From Watersipora subatra (lineage: Eukaryota; Bryozoa; Gymnolaemata; Cheilostomatida; Watersiporidae): 64,000 bases of DNA. The stretch covers positions 558,001 to 622,000 of the forward strand of contig NC_088714.1 of NCBI RefSeq assembly GCF_963576615.1, read 5' to 3'. The position numbers and the translations under genes are program-made. The notes beneath the pieces are model-generated. The model made no database searches. It was given only the letters and a program-made list of their open reading frames with translations, and was not told the DNA's origin. Positions 50,201 through 60,815 of the stretch are shown here, in pieces (the stretch's first letter is position 1; every line of letters begins with the position of its first letter).

Positions 50201-53200
50201 TTCATTGAAACAAAACATGGTTTGAGCATCTTCATAGCTAGAAAATGTGTAAGAAATCCGAAAATAGCTAAACTTGTTGTTACCGAGTAAGGATGCTGCT
50301 GTCAGTCTTGTAATATGTTGCTTATCGAATTACTGCTAAGTACTTCTCCTGAATGCTGGGATACTAGGAGATACTGTATTAGATGACACATTCATACACC
50401 AGGGTAAACATGGCTATAAATATAATGTCTCTAAAGTCTCTACGACTCTAAAGTCCTGATGACTCTAAAGTTTCTATGACTCTAAAGTCTCTACAACTCT
50501 AAAATCTCTACAACTCTAAAGCCTCTACGACTATAAAGTAGTGCTGGGCACAATTAATTTTTGGCCAACGAGTTTAGACTCACGCCTTTCCGTTTGAGTT
50601 TTTAGAGTATTGGGTAGCTAGTAGTGATTGGCACGAGTACTTGACCAACGGGTTTTTCGGGTGCTGGGTTTGTTGATACAGATTTCTTGTCGAAAATTTC
50701 CAAACATTGAACACATCTTAAAATTTACCATGCAATTATAAATCTGTTCAATTTATTTATAATTTTTACTACTTTCCATTGACCGATATTCGTGCTAGCA
50801 ACGTTAACAGGCGGAATGTTAAAAAGTGCTTCGTGTATTCGTGTATTCGTGTACGGATTCGTGTACCAAAACTCGGACTCGCAAGTCAAAACTCGAATCC
50901 GCTAGATCGAAATACTCAAATATTTCTATTACCCGAGGGAAGATAAACCCACGAGTTCAACGGGTTTTATTACCCGCGCCCAACACTAGTCTAAAGTTTT
51001 ATGACTCTAAAGCCTCTACAACTCTAAAATCTCTGACTAATGTTTCTATGACTTGACTCTGCTTGTCTAAACAATATACAAAAGTGATCGAGTTACGGTT
51101 CTACAGTAATGGTAAATAGACATTTCTGATTTGTAGGTCAATGTATGCAAGTATTGCGAAATTTTACTTGGTTCTATTACATTCTCGGATGAAGAGTGTC
51201 TTAAGTTAAGGTTACCAAACAGTTAGTTTGAATCAGTATCCGCATTCCCTCCATTCTCATCTCACGTTACTCAATAAATATATATATATATATATATATA
51301 TGCAAGCTAAAGGTGGCTTAGCCAATGTATTCACAACTTTCAGGGTCTTCGAAAGCAGTAAATATAAAACTGTTTTGTTGAGTTTCTGGCCCCGTAATTG
51401 TAAACAATTAACTAAAGTTAAAAATATGTAACCTGTAGATTGACTCAATGCTATGACACCCGGTGAACAACTGTTAGTGTTATGTTCCTCTGCTGTAGAT
51501 TGACTCAGTGCTATGTCACCCGGTAAACTACTGTTAGTATTATGTTCCTCTGGAATAAGATCAGTAGGAACTCATTATAATCACAGCGAGTGTCATCAGC
51601 TTAGATAGCAAACAGGGGGAGAAGTTTGTGTTTAATTGGCGATTGAATCGTCTGTTGGTAAAACTAGCAACGAAGTATTTCCTCTTTTTATAGTGGACAG
51701 CCAGCTCAACAAACAGAGCAACTTTTTTTTCAAAGTTGAGAGATTGCTGTGTGACAGTAAGGTCCTGGTTGGGTACTTGAAGAGCATGTTTAAGGGGCTG
51801 AAAGAGATGGACTGCAATCAACCAGGTGAGAAAAGAGATAAATGGAGTAGCTACTATAAATCAGCGAGTCAATATTCCTATTGGTAGACTTGGTACCAGA
51901 TAAACAGGAAAGAAATTGCTGATGCATGCAATGCTGTATTAAAGATTATTATCGACATAGCTAATGTTTTTACAATATGAAGTAGCTGGGGCAAAAATGT
52001 TCACTATCATCAATTGATTTCTTGTAATAGTTTGCTAGGTGAATTAACAGGGCATTGCTCCGGTAATAAAACAATTTTTGTACAAAAATTTCATTTTTAT
52101 TAAACATATGCAACATTTACTATTTTAACTTTTAAATATAGGTGTTTATTTATTTATATATTTGATTATTTTTACATTCGGCCAATGTGTTTGAGCTGAC
52201 TGACACCTACTTGAGCCAATTCAATCCCGAATTACGAATTCGTTGAAGTCGAAGAAAAAAATGTGTAAGCTACAGTAATACACAAAGCAAATACTGTAAT
52301 GAACTTTCGTAATGAAAGTGTGTAATAAACTCAACGTTCGATGAAACGAACGTTGAGTTTATTACACAAATGGCAAATGAAATAATAATACAACGAACTT
52401 TACAAACTTATATTGTAAACTTATTATTTTATATAAATTTTAAAATTGTAATAGTTATTTAACAAATATAAGAGTGAGGAATAACTGAAAACTATAACCT
52501 TATACGATAGTACAGTAATATAGTACAGTAAGAATGTTTGTTCTACAATTTGATTCAATTACGAATTCATGGAATTTGAAGGAAAAATTATGAAAGGTAA
52601 ATAATACACGTGCAAGTACTGTAATGAACTTTGCGATAAATGTACATAATGACCTCAATATTCGACTGTTGAGAAAAGGAAATGGCGTGTGTTGGTATAC
52701 TATAGCCATACTAAATAAACAATAATCATACAAATGACAATGTTTCAAATGATATTGATTAAAGATAATTATAAAAAAATTAGTTTCAACTAAAATATAA
52801 TGCGACAACTCTAAATAGATGAGGCAATGTTTTGTTCATATTCAATGATAGTGGCAGGCAAGCTAACAACCAAGCGCGCGAGTATTTTAGCAAGCGCTGC
52901 ATAAGTATTTGCCCAAAACATTCGCAGCTTGGCAAGGCCAATGTAGCATAGTGGTTACCTCCCGGGTCTGCATTCCTGAAAGTTCCAAGATTTAATCGTC
53001 TGCAAAATGGAATTTTCGTTTTTAAAACGTTATCGCTATAATTGGACTGACATTGAGATGTATATATTGTATATAGATTATGGCAAATCATTACTGGTGC
53101 TCTTAGAGCAGCGCTTGATGTATTGTGTGAGCACCATGAAAAAAAATGATGGTCCAGCATTTGTAGGGAAGCAACTCCAGAACGCTGCCAAGCTAAGCTA

Positions 53201-56200
53201 TTGTATCTATTACCATTTTCTTATTTTTGGTATGTTGTCTGACAGGTTTCGGCAGCAATGCAATATAACACAGAAGATAGTTTCTGCTTTATGAACTTCA
53301 TGTATTTATTACAATGGGGCTAGTATAGGATGTTTATTGTGATTAACGATGCAAGTGAAAAATTACAGCATCTTTAGAACTCAACCACAATATGGTGCAA
53401 TAATCATACAAGATTCGCCAAAGTTTGACAGGATTAGCTTGAGTTTTAGGCATGTTTCGTACCATGGTAACCAACTTTGCAGTCCTGCCGTTACGAGAGA
53501 CCTAAAACAGCAAATATCAGCATCCAGATCTTGATTTGCTTAGGTTGCCTTGCCATAGCCAATGTGACTTACTGTATATAACAACTCAAACAACCTTGTT
53601 AATGAACAAAGATCTAGTTAATGAACGAAGACCTAGTTAATGACCAACGAACTAGTTAATGACCAACGACCTAGTTAATGACCAACGACCTAGTTAATGC
53701 TGCTCGGTTCATTTAAGACTGTCCACTCAGCCAGTGTTATCAGCAGGTATCGCAATGCAGCAGAGATAATATGATGTACAAGTACAACCTCTGCAGCCAG
53801 TATCACGCTCGTGACATACATAAACAGACCACGGTCAAATTTACTGACATGTTAAATCTCACTATAAAATCTGGTTGCTGACTTTGCTTCCACTGTAGAC
53901 AGTTGAACTTATTCTGTTAATAATGTAGCTAACTTTTTGACAATGAGCCGGATATCTACACACTCTTAGCATATGATCACGTACATTTCAATCTACAACT
54001 CGCTCTTGACCCTCCGCTTTGGCAATACCCCATAGAGTTGACCCTCTGCCTCCGATACCACGTAGAGTTGACCCTCTGCTTTGGCAATACCCCGTAGAGT
54101 TGACCCTCTACCTCCGATACCACGTAGGGTTGACCATCCATTTTGGCAATACCACGTAGAGTTGACTCTTTGCTTCAGATACCACGTAGGGATGACCCTC
54201 CACTTTGGCGATACCCCGTAGAGTTGACTATTTGCCTCAGATACCCAGAATGTATAATCATCTATGCGTACGGCCGCTTACGCATTCCTCTCTTATGCTG
54301 CCATGTTGAGCAGGACAGACTGTCAACGGCACAAAAAGTAGCCTCTACCGACTGCTTGCTTCACCTTTTTTTGCTGTCATTAGGAAGGCATCTTTTATAA
54401 TTTATTTATTAAAAAATGTTATGTCAAAATTCAATAAATAATGTGTTGAATTAGAAATGAGACAAATTGGAAATAGCCTTAAATTAAAGACAAACAACTA
54501 CCTGCTCTTTTTAATCGTAATACAAATACTTTTATAGATTATCTTGCTATAGCAAAAATCTTGTTAGCGCTAATGAAAAAAGTGACACGTATGCATGTTG
54601 TGTGCCTTTACATTATGTATGTTCATCTGCATATAGTGAATTCTGATTGTAGTTTGTGACCATAATAGCTATGAAAGCTAATAGCTTTCACTGCCTTACA
54701 ACTAAATGCATAGTCTGAGTGAATACTCTTAAAAACACATATTCTTCAACTCAACATAAAAGCAGAGTTTGCATATAACAATTGACTGACAAAGAAAAGA
54801 GAGCTTAACTTTATGAATAATAATTGCAGACACACAACTTTCATTAAAAAACAGGCTTGTGTGGCAGGTGCCCACAACTCCCGTTACACTGGATTGTCTA
54901 GTAAAGTAAGCGCTTGTAGTTTCTATTATACTGTCGTGTTTACCAAGGTTAGCTATTGTATGTGATGAAGTTTTGCTATTACAGGTGAAGTGATAGAGTG
55001 TTGCTATTACAGGTAAAGTGACAGAGTGTTGTTCTTACAGGTAAAGTACTAGAGTGTTGCTCTTACAGGTAAAGTGACAGAGTGTTGTTCTTACAGGTAA
55101 AGTGGCGAGCGTTGTCAAGAAGAAAAGCTGGCAGTTTTGGCTACTGGTCACAGCCATTATTGTAATCCTTGGGATAATACCATGCATTATCAATACAACA
55201 ACATTGATAAAAAGATCCAATGAACAAGACGACGAGAGCATTAACGAAGAATTCCTTAAATATTTATTGGTTTGTATTTATGCCTCATAACGAGACTTGA
55301 CTCGCCTTATTAGCACTTGTCTCACTTGAACAAGACTTGACTCGAGATCCTTATTAGCACTTGTTTCACTTGAACAAGACTTGACTCGAGATCCTTATTA
55401 GCACTTGTCTCACTTGAACAAGACTTGACTCGAGATCCTTATTAGCAATTGTCTCACTTGAACAAGACTTGACTCGAGATCCTGATTAGCACTTGTCTCA
55501 CTTGAACAAGACTTGACTCGAGATCCTTATTAGCACTTGTCTTACTTGAACAAGACTTGACTCGAGATCCTTATTTACACTTGTTTCACTTGAACAAGAC
55601 TTGACTCGAGATCCTTATTAGCACTTGTCTCACTTGAACAAGACTTGACTCGAGATCCTTATTAGCACTTGTCTCACTTGAACGAGACTTGACTCGCCTT
55701 ATTAGCACTTGTCTCACTTGAACGAGACTTGACTCGCCTTATTAGCACTTATCTCACTTGAACGAGACTTGACTTGCCTTATTAGCACTTGTCTCACTTG
55801 AACGAGACTTGACTCGCCTTATTAGCACTTGTCTCACTTGAACGAGACTTGACTCGCCTTATTAGCACTTGTCTGACTTGAACGAGACTTGACTCGCCTT
55901 ATCAGCAATTGTCTCACTTGAACGAGACTTGACTCGCCTTATTAGCACTTGTCTCACTTGAACGAGACTTGACTCGCCTCATTAGCACTTGTCTCACTTG
56001 AACGAGACTTGACTCGCCTTATTAGCACTTGTCTCACTTGAACGAGACTTGACTCGCTTTATTAGCACTTGTCTCACTTGAACGAGACTTGACTCGCTTT
56101 ATTAGCACTTGTCTCACTTGATGTGAGGGTTACAAGTTTGAAATTATATATTTTTATAATTATAAAAAAATTGTTCAAAACCAAATTTTCTTATTGGAAA

Positions 56201-57396
56201 AAGAAACTGTTACATTTCTAATATTAACTGAGGCGTTCTGATGAAATATTAGAAAACACTTTAATAAAAGACAACAAGTTGCAGCGTTTTGGAGCCTAGA
56301 CTGAAACTAGCAAAGGTCAAGCAAATACAGCGCACACTTAGGATACGGTTACCCTGTTATACGATGTTCTCACCTAGCAAAGTGGAACATGATGATTTTT
56401 CCACCTCGCCATACAAATCTTATTTCACCATACGAATTAAACCAAACATTCGGCCGAGTTCAAATTTGGCAGTCGCTGTGCTTATTGCATATGTTGAAAT
56501 AACAAAGACACCGAAATGCTGTTTGCCGAGAACATTTTCACAATGCCTGAAAAAGACACGATGACTGATTTTTTCGTGTGAAAAACAGTTGTTTTCCATT
56601 TAAAACAGTACCAAAGTTGGATTTGCGATCTCTTCAAACAAAAGGTCAGTTTTCAGACAACTTCTCTTAACTTGCTAACCAAAAGGCACTTCATTGCGTA
56701 TTCAACAGAAGGTTTTCGAGAACAACATTCTCAGACTTTCTTTGTTGAAAAAGGTTTTAATGAGGTCAGCTAAAAGTTATAATGAAAATGAAGCCGCAAA
56801 CTGTGATAAAATTTTAGTGATACAAAGTTGACGTTTAGTAAAATAATTACAAATTACCAAAACCTAGCTTTAAGTGTGTATTTACTAAGTTCATGTTATA
56901 CGTACGTCTTTATACGTACGTGTGTTTAGTAAGTTCATGTTATACGTACGTCTTTCGTATGTGCTGCACATAGCACATTGCATTGCTGCATTTTAATGCA
57001 GATCATAACCAATAAAAACACTAAAGTTACTGTAGGTAACTGTAGTTACTAAGGTTAATCTACTATCTCGTTACTGATTTTTAATATGTAAAATACTTAT
57101 ATGAAAATTTGATGATTTCTACCAAGGGATTATATAATTACGATCTTTTCGGCGTATGATGCCAACCTTGGAACATATTAAATTGTATCCCAAGGGTTTA
57201 CTGTACTCTCTTATCTGACAATGTAACGGATTGCTATACATTTCACCTAGGTCTGCGTGCGCAAGTCTGATGACTCGACCGAACCAAATTCGCTAGAAAT
57301 CTAAAGACTGAATGTATACAATATTTGACAGCTAAAATCTTCTGGGGATTTGCATAAATACTGCTAACAGTGACTTACTGCCACTCACCTGCTAAG

Positions 57397-57443
<47 letters not shown>

Positions 57444-59127
57444 TAGCTGTGCCACCCGGCGTTGCCCGTGTAATAGAAGAGTCTTTGGACAAAAAATTGA
57501 TTTGTATTTAACATATAACGACATTTGCCATTATAACTTTCATAGTACATATTATGAGAGAAGTGTGTCATGTAGTTGAAATAAATTAAGAGAAAAATAA
57601 AAACAACTGTAAAGGTTTTAAAACTTTGTCAAACAACTGTACCTTTCAGGCTAGTAGCCTGGCATATTGTCAATGGAAAACTCCACTAAGCTAGTTAATA
57701 AGGTTAGACTTCCAATGATGGTAAGCCATGACTTTGAGCCTGTATTGTTGGCCAGCTCAGCTGTTCTAATAATAGCTATAGCCGGATTTCCGATGAACAC
57801 ACGACACACAGACTTTGAGAAATATATATATATATAGATATATATATGTATATATATTTAAATGTATAATACTTAGAACTAAAATCAGAGTGCTCAACAT
57901 AAGAGGGAGCAGTATAAATTGGAAAATTAAATAGTTCACTTATCTTTTTTTCAGCTACTGACAGTTTCCTGCTAGTGCATTCTTCAGGCTGTAGACTTCA
58001 ACTTAGGCTACAAGTCTACAGACTTCAATAGGCTGTAGACTTATAGGTTGAAGTCTACAGCCTGAAGAAGGCACTAGCAGAAAACTGTCAGTAGCTGAAA
58101 AAAAGATAAGTGAACTATTTAATTTTCCAATTTATATATACAGTATATATAAATTATATTGTATCCTATGTTTTATATATATATTATATATATAATATAT
58201 TATATATGTGTTATTTATATTATATATATAAAACATAGGATTCAAGTGGTATACTTAATGTGAAAGAAGTTGTTATCTTTTTAGCATCCAGATGATTCCA
58301 AGTACAACATACGAAAGAATGCCGCTTGCTGCTCCCCTTTACAACGCTATAGCCTAAAAAACACAGAAAAAAAAGAAAAGAAAAAATCAACTGATACAAG
58401 CATAAAGTTTCATGATGTCATCAGAAATGACACAATTCAAGCTGGTGAGACATCAATTCCAGCGAGTCAGCATCGGTTTGCTGCTGACAACTTAGCGAGC
58501 AGCGGCAAAACTAACAAACGCTCAAATAAAAAAACTAGCAACAAAACATCGAGTCAGAGTGGTAACAACAATACTGAACAAAAGGTTATGGCTGATGTTC
58601 AATCTGGACAGCTCGATACTGATGGGACAATAGAAGAAGCGGTTTTAAACTCGACAGAAAAAGTCTTGGATGAGCCTAAGATTTCGGTACCAGTGGCACA
58701 GCCAAATGAATCACTAGACACACTTGAGAGCCTTACTAAGGACACCCCAGAGCACAACAAGCAACTAGGCGCCATCACTAGTGGAGGCATATTATTGCAG
58801 GACTATTCTCACTTACTTACAAAATTAAGCGTACATGCTGAACCATCAAGCACACAAAAGATAGATTCAGCAGAACCAGCTATGAAGGTTGGTGCTAATC
58901 AAATCACATTAGCTACAACGGAGTCTCTTGGTTTATTTGACAGCAAGCTATTACCAACAACCAGCAAACAATCAACGACTGCAGGAGATGATAACTTCCC
59001 GAAGGTAGAAATCAAGAATGCTTCCGTAGAGACGATCAGTTCCATTGACCTTTATAAATCTATAGTAAGTTTTAAAAACGAGCTGGACTCTCATAACACA
59101 GTAGAAAAAGTTGATAGGCCACTTTAA
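44222..59127 (+). CDS. Single-pass LRR transmembrane protein
   Basis: 663 aa. Exons: 44222-44309, 46607-46758, 47221-47365, 48369-48492, 48645-48817, 49895-50056, 51694-51825, 55097-55269, 58285-59127 (stop TAA); GT-AG, phases close. Order: signal peptide (1-22), Cys-rich LRR cap (GCMQGCDC...CSKGYPVC), about five LRRs (residues 81-215: IRDMGNLQNIEP, LEEVYIRDN, LTHLYLAFNNIS, LQTLDLQGNSI), C-terminal cap starting NNPLHCDCSVY, several N-glycosylation sites, membrane helix about 339-357 and a 300-aa Ser/Thr/Asn/Lys-rich cytoplasmic tail with no known domain. The architecture is that of adhesion or receptor LRR proteins such as AMIGO or LRRC types, but no orthologue is evident. Introns 5 and 7 end in minisatellites that repeat the splice acceptor. 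The last exon is least certain. Confidence 0.85.
44421..44516 (-). CDS. GATM: Candidate GATM exon 1 (mitochondrial targeting sequence)
   Basis: A 32-codon open segment starting in good context (AAAATGG). It encodes MVSKRSITILQAAAAPVF... with many Arg/Lys/Ser/Ala and no acidic residue up to a possible donor (AAA then gtagca, weak). Its phase matches the next exon at 41001. It would lie inside intron 1 of the LRR gene on the opposite strand, with the LRR signal-peptide exon inside GATM intron 1. Supported only by composition, position and phase. Confidence 0.4.
44733..44812 (-). repeat. tRNA-derived SINE-like fragment
   Basis: On minus, TAGCTTAATGGTTAAG (44801-44786) resembles a pol III A box, and GGTCCTGAGATCAAAT (44764-44749) stands at B-box distance. 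The cloverleaf is degenerate, so this is a SINE head or tRNA pseudogene. Confidence 0.4.
45640..46090. repeat. 25-bp minisatellite in LRR intron 1
   Basis: About 18 units of GGTCTCCTTGATAACACCCT plus TCATT, with two main variants (CCTTGG, CATTGG) intermingled and decayed units at both ends. The 73-codon minus frame is a repeat product. Confidence 0.9.
47634..48306. mobile_element. MITE, 673 bp, long inverted ends, 3-bp AAT duplication
   Basis: The left end CACTATGTTTCCATGATGCG and the right end (complement) CACTATGTTTCCATGGTGCG match over about 27 bp with two differences; AAT flanks both sides (47631-47633, 48307-48309). The body has no transposase. Family unassigned; a 3-bp duplication would suit PIF/Harbinger. 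In LRR intron 3. Confidence 0.75.
49320..49422. mobile_element. Short MITE, 103 bp
   Basis: The ends TACCGTAAAACCTCTGATTG and (complement) TACCATAAAACCTTTAACTG are inverted copies extending about 27 bp with four differences, through AACGCCA. In LRR intron 5. Confidence 0.7.
49553..49915. repeat. 31-bp minisatellite containing the exon 6 splice acceptor
   Basis: Twelve units of the form TTTGTTTCTAGGAGAGTACA plus TGAATTCTGTT. The last unit is the real end of LRR intron 5 and start of exon 6, so the repeat has copied the polypyrimidine tract, the AG and the first coding bases. Most units keep CTAG; a few read CTAAG or TTAGA. Confidence 0.9.
50430..51040. repeat. 17-bp array GACTCTAAAGTCTCTAC, split by a MITE
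   Basis: Units at about 50430-50538 continue at about 50989-51040, on the far side of the insertion at 50539-50988. Confidence 0.75.
50539..50988. mobile_element. hAT-like MITE inserted in the 17-bp array
   Basis: The ends TAGTGCTGGGC and (complement) TAGTGTTGGGC, with flanks CTATAAAG and GTCTAAAG, fit hAT ends and an 8-bp duplication (6 of 8 bases, though the host array is itself repetitive). 450 bp, non-coding. In LRR intron 6. Confidence 0.7.
51279..51302. repeat. TA dinucleotide microsatellite
   Basis: A run of alternating T and A in LRR intron 6. Confidence 0.9.
52320..52367. repeat. Perfect 21-bp palindromic hairpin
   Basis: The arms 52320-52340 and 52347-52367 are exact complements around loop ATGAAA; the arm core is ACTCAACGTTCG. 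It lies at the end of a repeat of about 120 bp (from about 52240) with a diverged second copy near 52555-52675 that shares TACTGTAATGAACTTT but lacks the palindrome. Confidence 0.85.
52936..53000 (+). repeat. tRNA-derived SINE-like fragment
   Basis: TAGCATAGTGGTTA (52944-52957) matches a pol III A box. AGTTCCAAGATTTAATC (52981-52997) lies at B-box distance but is degenerate. A working tRNA is unlikely. In LRR intron 7. Confidence 0.4.
53602..53700. repeat. 19-bp minisatellite
   Basis: About five units of CTAGTTAATGACCAACGAC in LRR intron 7. Confidence 0.85.
54000..54245. repeat. Minisatellite of about 30 bp in LRR intron 7
   Basis: About eight units of GAGTTGACCCTCTGCCTCCG plus ATACCACGTA, with an alternating variant CTTTGGCAATACCCCGTA. 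No gene in it. Confidence 0.85.
54968..55102. repeat. 28-bp minisatellite with five copies of the exon 8 acceptor
   Basis: Units read TTGCTCTTACAGGTAAAGTG plus ACAGAGTG. TTACAG acceptors end at 54984, 55012, 55040, 55068 and 55096, exactly 28 bases apart; the last one opens LRR exon 8. Each AG is followed directly by GTAAAG or GTGAAG, a donor-like sequence. Confidence 0.93.
55285..56120. repeat. 40/44-bp minisatellite at the start of LRR intron 8
   Basis: About 20 units built on CTTATTAGCACTTGTCTCAC followed by TTGAACGAGACTTGACTCGC. The first half is mostly a 44-bp form (AACAAGAC, CTCGAGATC) and the second half a 40-bp form (AACGAGAC). It begins 15 bases after the exon 8 donor. Confidence 0.95.
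57400..57810. repeat. TA tract followed by a dispersed-repeat fragment
   Basis: A TA run (57400-57442) leads straight into ACTAGCTGTGCCACCCGGCG and TTGCCCG, a conserved start I associate with dispersed repeats in many invertebrates, then about 350 bp without coding capacity. Family not assigned. Confidence 0.45.
57913..58136. repeat. Long foldback with hammerhead-like cores
   Basis: Two 89-bp arms (57913-58001 and 58048-58136) are inverted copies with about two mismatches around a 46-base spacer. Arm 2 contains CTGAAGA, then AGGCACTAGCA, GAAA, and CTGTC: the order of a hammerhead ribozyme core, with weak stems. It lies in LRR intron 8 in TA-rich DNA, with another TA-rich hairpin just after it (58165-58232, ATCCTATGTTTTATATATAT and complement). 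General build resembles the 25.7-kb foldback. Confidence 0.6.
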
Positions 59128-59223
59128 AATAAAATGTAGAAAAAACATTTATGTAGACTCATCACAATACCATCGATTAGGCCTATTATCACTTGTTTAT
59201 ATTTTAAGCATATCTAACATAGA

Positions 59224-59229
59224 AATAAA
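59224..59229 (+). terminator. Probable poly(A) signal of the LRR gene
   Basis: AATAAA 97 bases after the stop. Another AATAAA (59128-59133) touches the stop codon itself and is probably too close to be the main site. Confidence 0.5.
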
Positions 59230-59928
59230 GGCCTGAGCAGAAGGTATGCCCAAGAAAATATGATCTTGTCAACTGACTTGGCATGTAGAACAAAGAATTA
59301 TGTGTTCAAGGTTGAGAAAAATCCATACAAATAACTCAATGTGAAACAGGTTTACTTCAACTTGGCAGAGAGTATGCTAGGATTGCCGGTTGCTTTGCTG
59401 TGGCTTTATCACATCAGATGGTCAGATGAGAGTCATGGCAGTCCTTATATGTAGAGGCTCGATAGTTCAGATAGAGAAGTAGAAGAGGATCAGCTGATGA
59501 TGGCCAAGGAGGCTCCAGAGGCAAAGGAAAGAGAGAGGAAGGCTCCAAAAGGCAGATGAACGCGCCTCAGCAGGCGGAGGGAGCCTCAGCAGGTCCACCA
59601 GAAAGGAGAGATGGATAGATCAAGCGCAGATAGTTGTTGGAGCTCGATAGTTGTTGCACTGAGTCGTGAGAGCTGTTTTCTTTTATAGATGTCTCTGTTA
59701 GCCTGTGAGAAGGAGTTTAGGCGCTCAGGCTCTGCTCTTTATGTCTCAGAGGGTTAGCAATCAAGTGAACTTGTCTAAGTACATAATGAGAGTATAATGA
59801 TTGGAAATGATGACTAGCTCCAATTGTCTTGGTCGTGTCTGGTACAGGTCTGATATCTTTTAATGGTTTTCTGGCATGTCAATTGATATCTCTTTCCTCA
59901 TGGGCTACTTCCACAGGAGGTTTCTAAG

Positions 59929-60108
59929 CAGGCCTGCCAACTCTCAAGCATTGGGCGTGAGACTTACACCAAAGAAAAACTGAAAACGTGTGAGAGATGC
60001 GTGAGATTTTTGCCCCAATTTCCACAATTTTATATATGCTATCACTGATACATCAATTGCCCTAAAACCAAATCTCAAGCATTGCCCCACACTTGGGTTG
60101 GCAGGCCT
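59929..60108. mobile_element. Small MITE-like element
   Basis: The ends AGGCCTGCCAAC and GTTGGCAGGCCT are exact inverted complements, 180 bp apart. TCTCAAGCATTG also occurs twice in direct orientation inside. No clear target duplication. Confidence 0.5.
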
Positions 60109-60188
60109 ATTTCAGGGCTGCTTGTAGATGAGTATATGATGACTGTTTTTATTGCTGGTTCTTTAATGTATTAGGTGTCATGTTCAAT

Positions 60189-60410
60189 TAGTGCTGGGAC
60201 GATATTACGATATTTCGGTATATCATCGATATCACTTTCTGATACCGACCGTACCGAGTGCTTTCTGCCCATATCGAAATATCGGATATCGTCAATATTT
60301 GACGATATCGACGATAATATAGATCCATCGGTTTGTTGACGTCATCGACCTGTTTGAATTTGCGCCCGTCTACGAAAAAGCCGCCATCTTTGTAGAAAAC
60401 TATCGTCATT
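60189..60410. mobile_element. Possible hAT-type MITE fragment
   Basis: It begins TAGTGCTGGGACGATATTAC and continues with short inverted CGATAT/ATATCG runs. The opposite terminus was not found, so the right edge is approximate. Confidence 0.35.
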
Positions 60411-60669
60411 CTCTTGATTAATAGTATGTTAGTTAGTAATATTTAATTTTGCTGATAACAAAATAACAAAAAGCCTCTATTTGCAAGCATATTATCAAAT
60501 AAAATGGAAACTGTGAAAGTATCCTGAATGCAAGATAGTAGTGAACAATTCTTGTTTAGTTTGAGATTATTGGTGTGAAAATTAAAAGAAAATTTACATG
60601 AGATGATGACTTCAAATAAGTAATGCAGGATAACTTTTACAAAAAATAAATTGATCGATACTATATGTG

Positions 60670-60815
60670 TGAATATGGGTAGTAAGGGCGATGCGTCTGG
60701 ATCAATAATTAATAAGAGTGAATAGTGCGGCCAACTTTATTTCGGATCCCAACCGGAAGTCCCTTCTCTACAAGTCATATTCCTTGACTCGATAGAATAA
60801 CCAAGTTATACAACA
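60670..60815 (-). repeat. Probable 3' LTR of the Ty3/Gypsy element
   Basis: On minus, a purine-rich tract (60827-60816, AGAAAGGGGGA) is followed by TGTTGTATAACTTGG, a typical LTR start, with an AATAAA inside. The far end (near 60670) is a guess because the partner LTR lies outside the window. Confidence 0.45.

Larger units (their letters stand above)
59230..60660. other. Intergenic region between the LRR gene and the LTR element
   Basis: Two MITE-like pieces (59929-60108, 60189-60410). The rest shows no gene or conserved motif. Confidence 0.6.

Noticed and set aside
52936-53000. Functional tRNA gene
   Set aside because: The A box fits but the B box and acceptor stem do not pair; better explained as a SINE head.
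57913-58136. Active hammerhead ribozyme
   Set aside because: Core order is present but stems II and III are too weak by eye to claim activity; kept only as a similarity.
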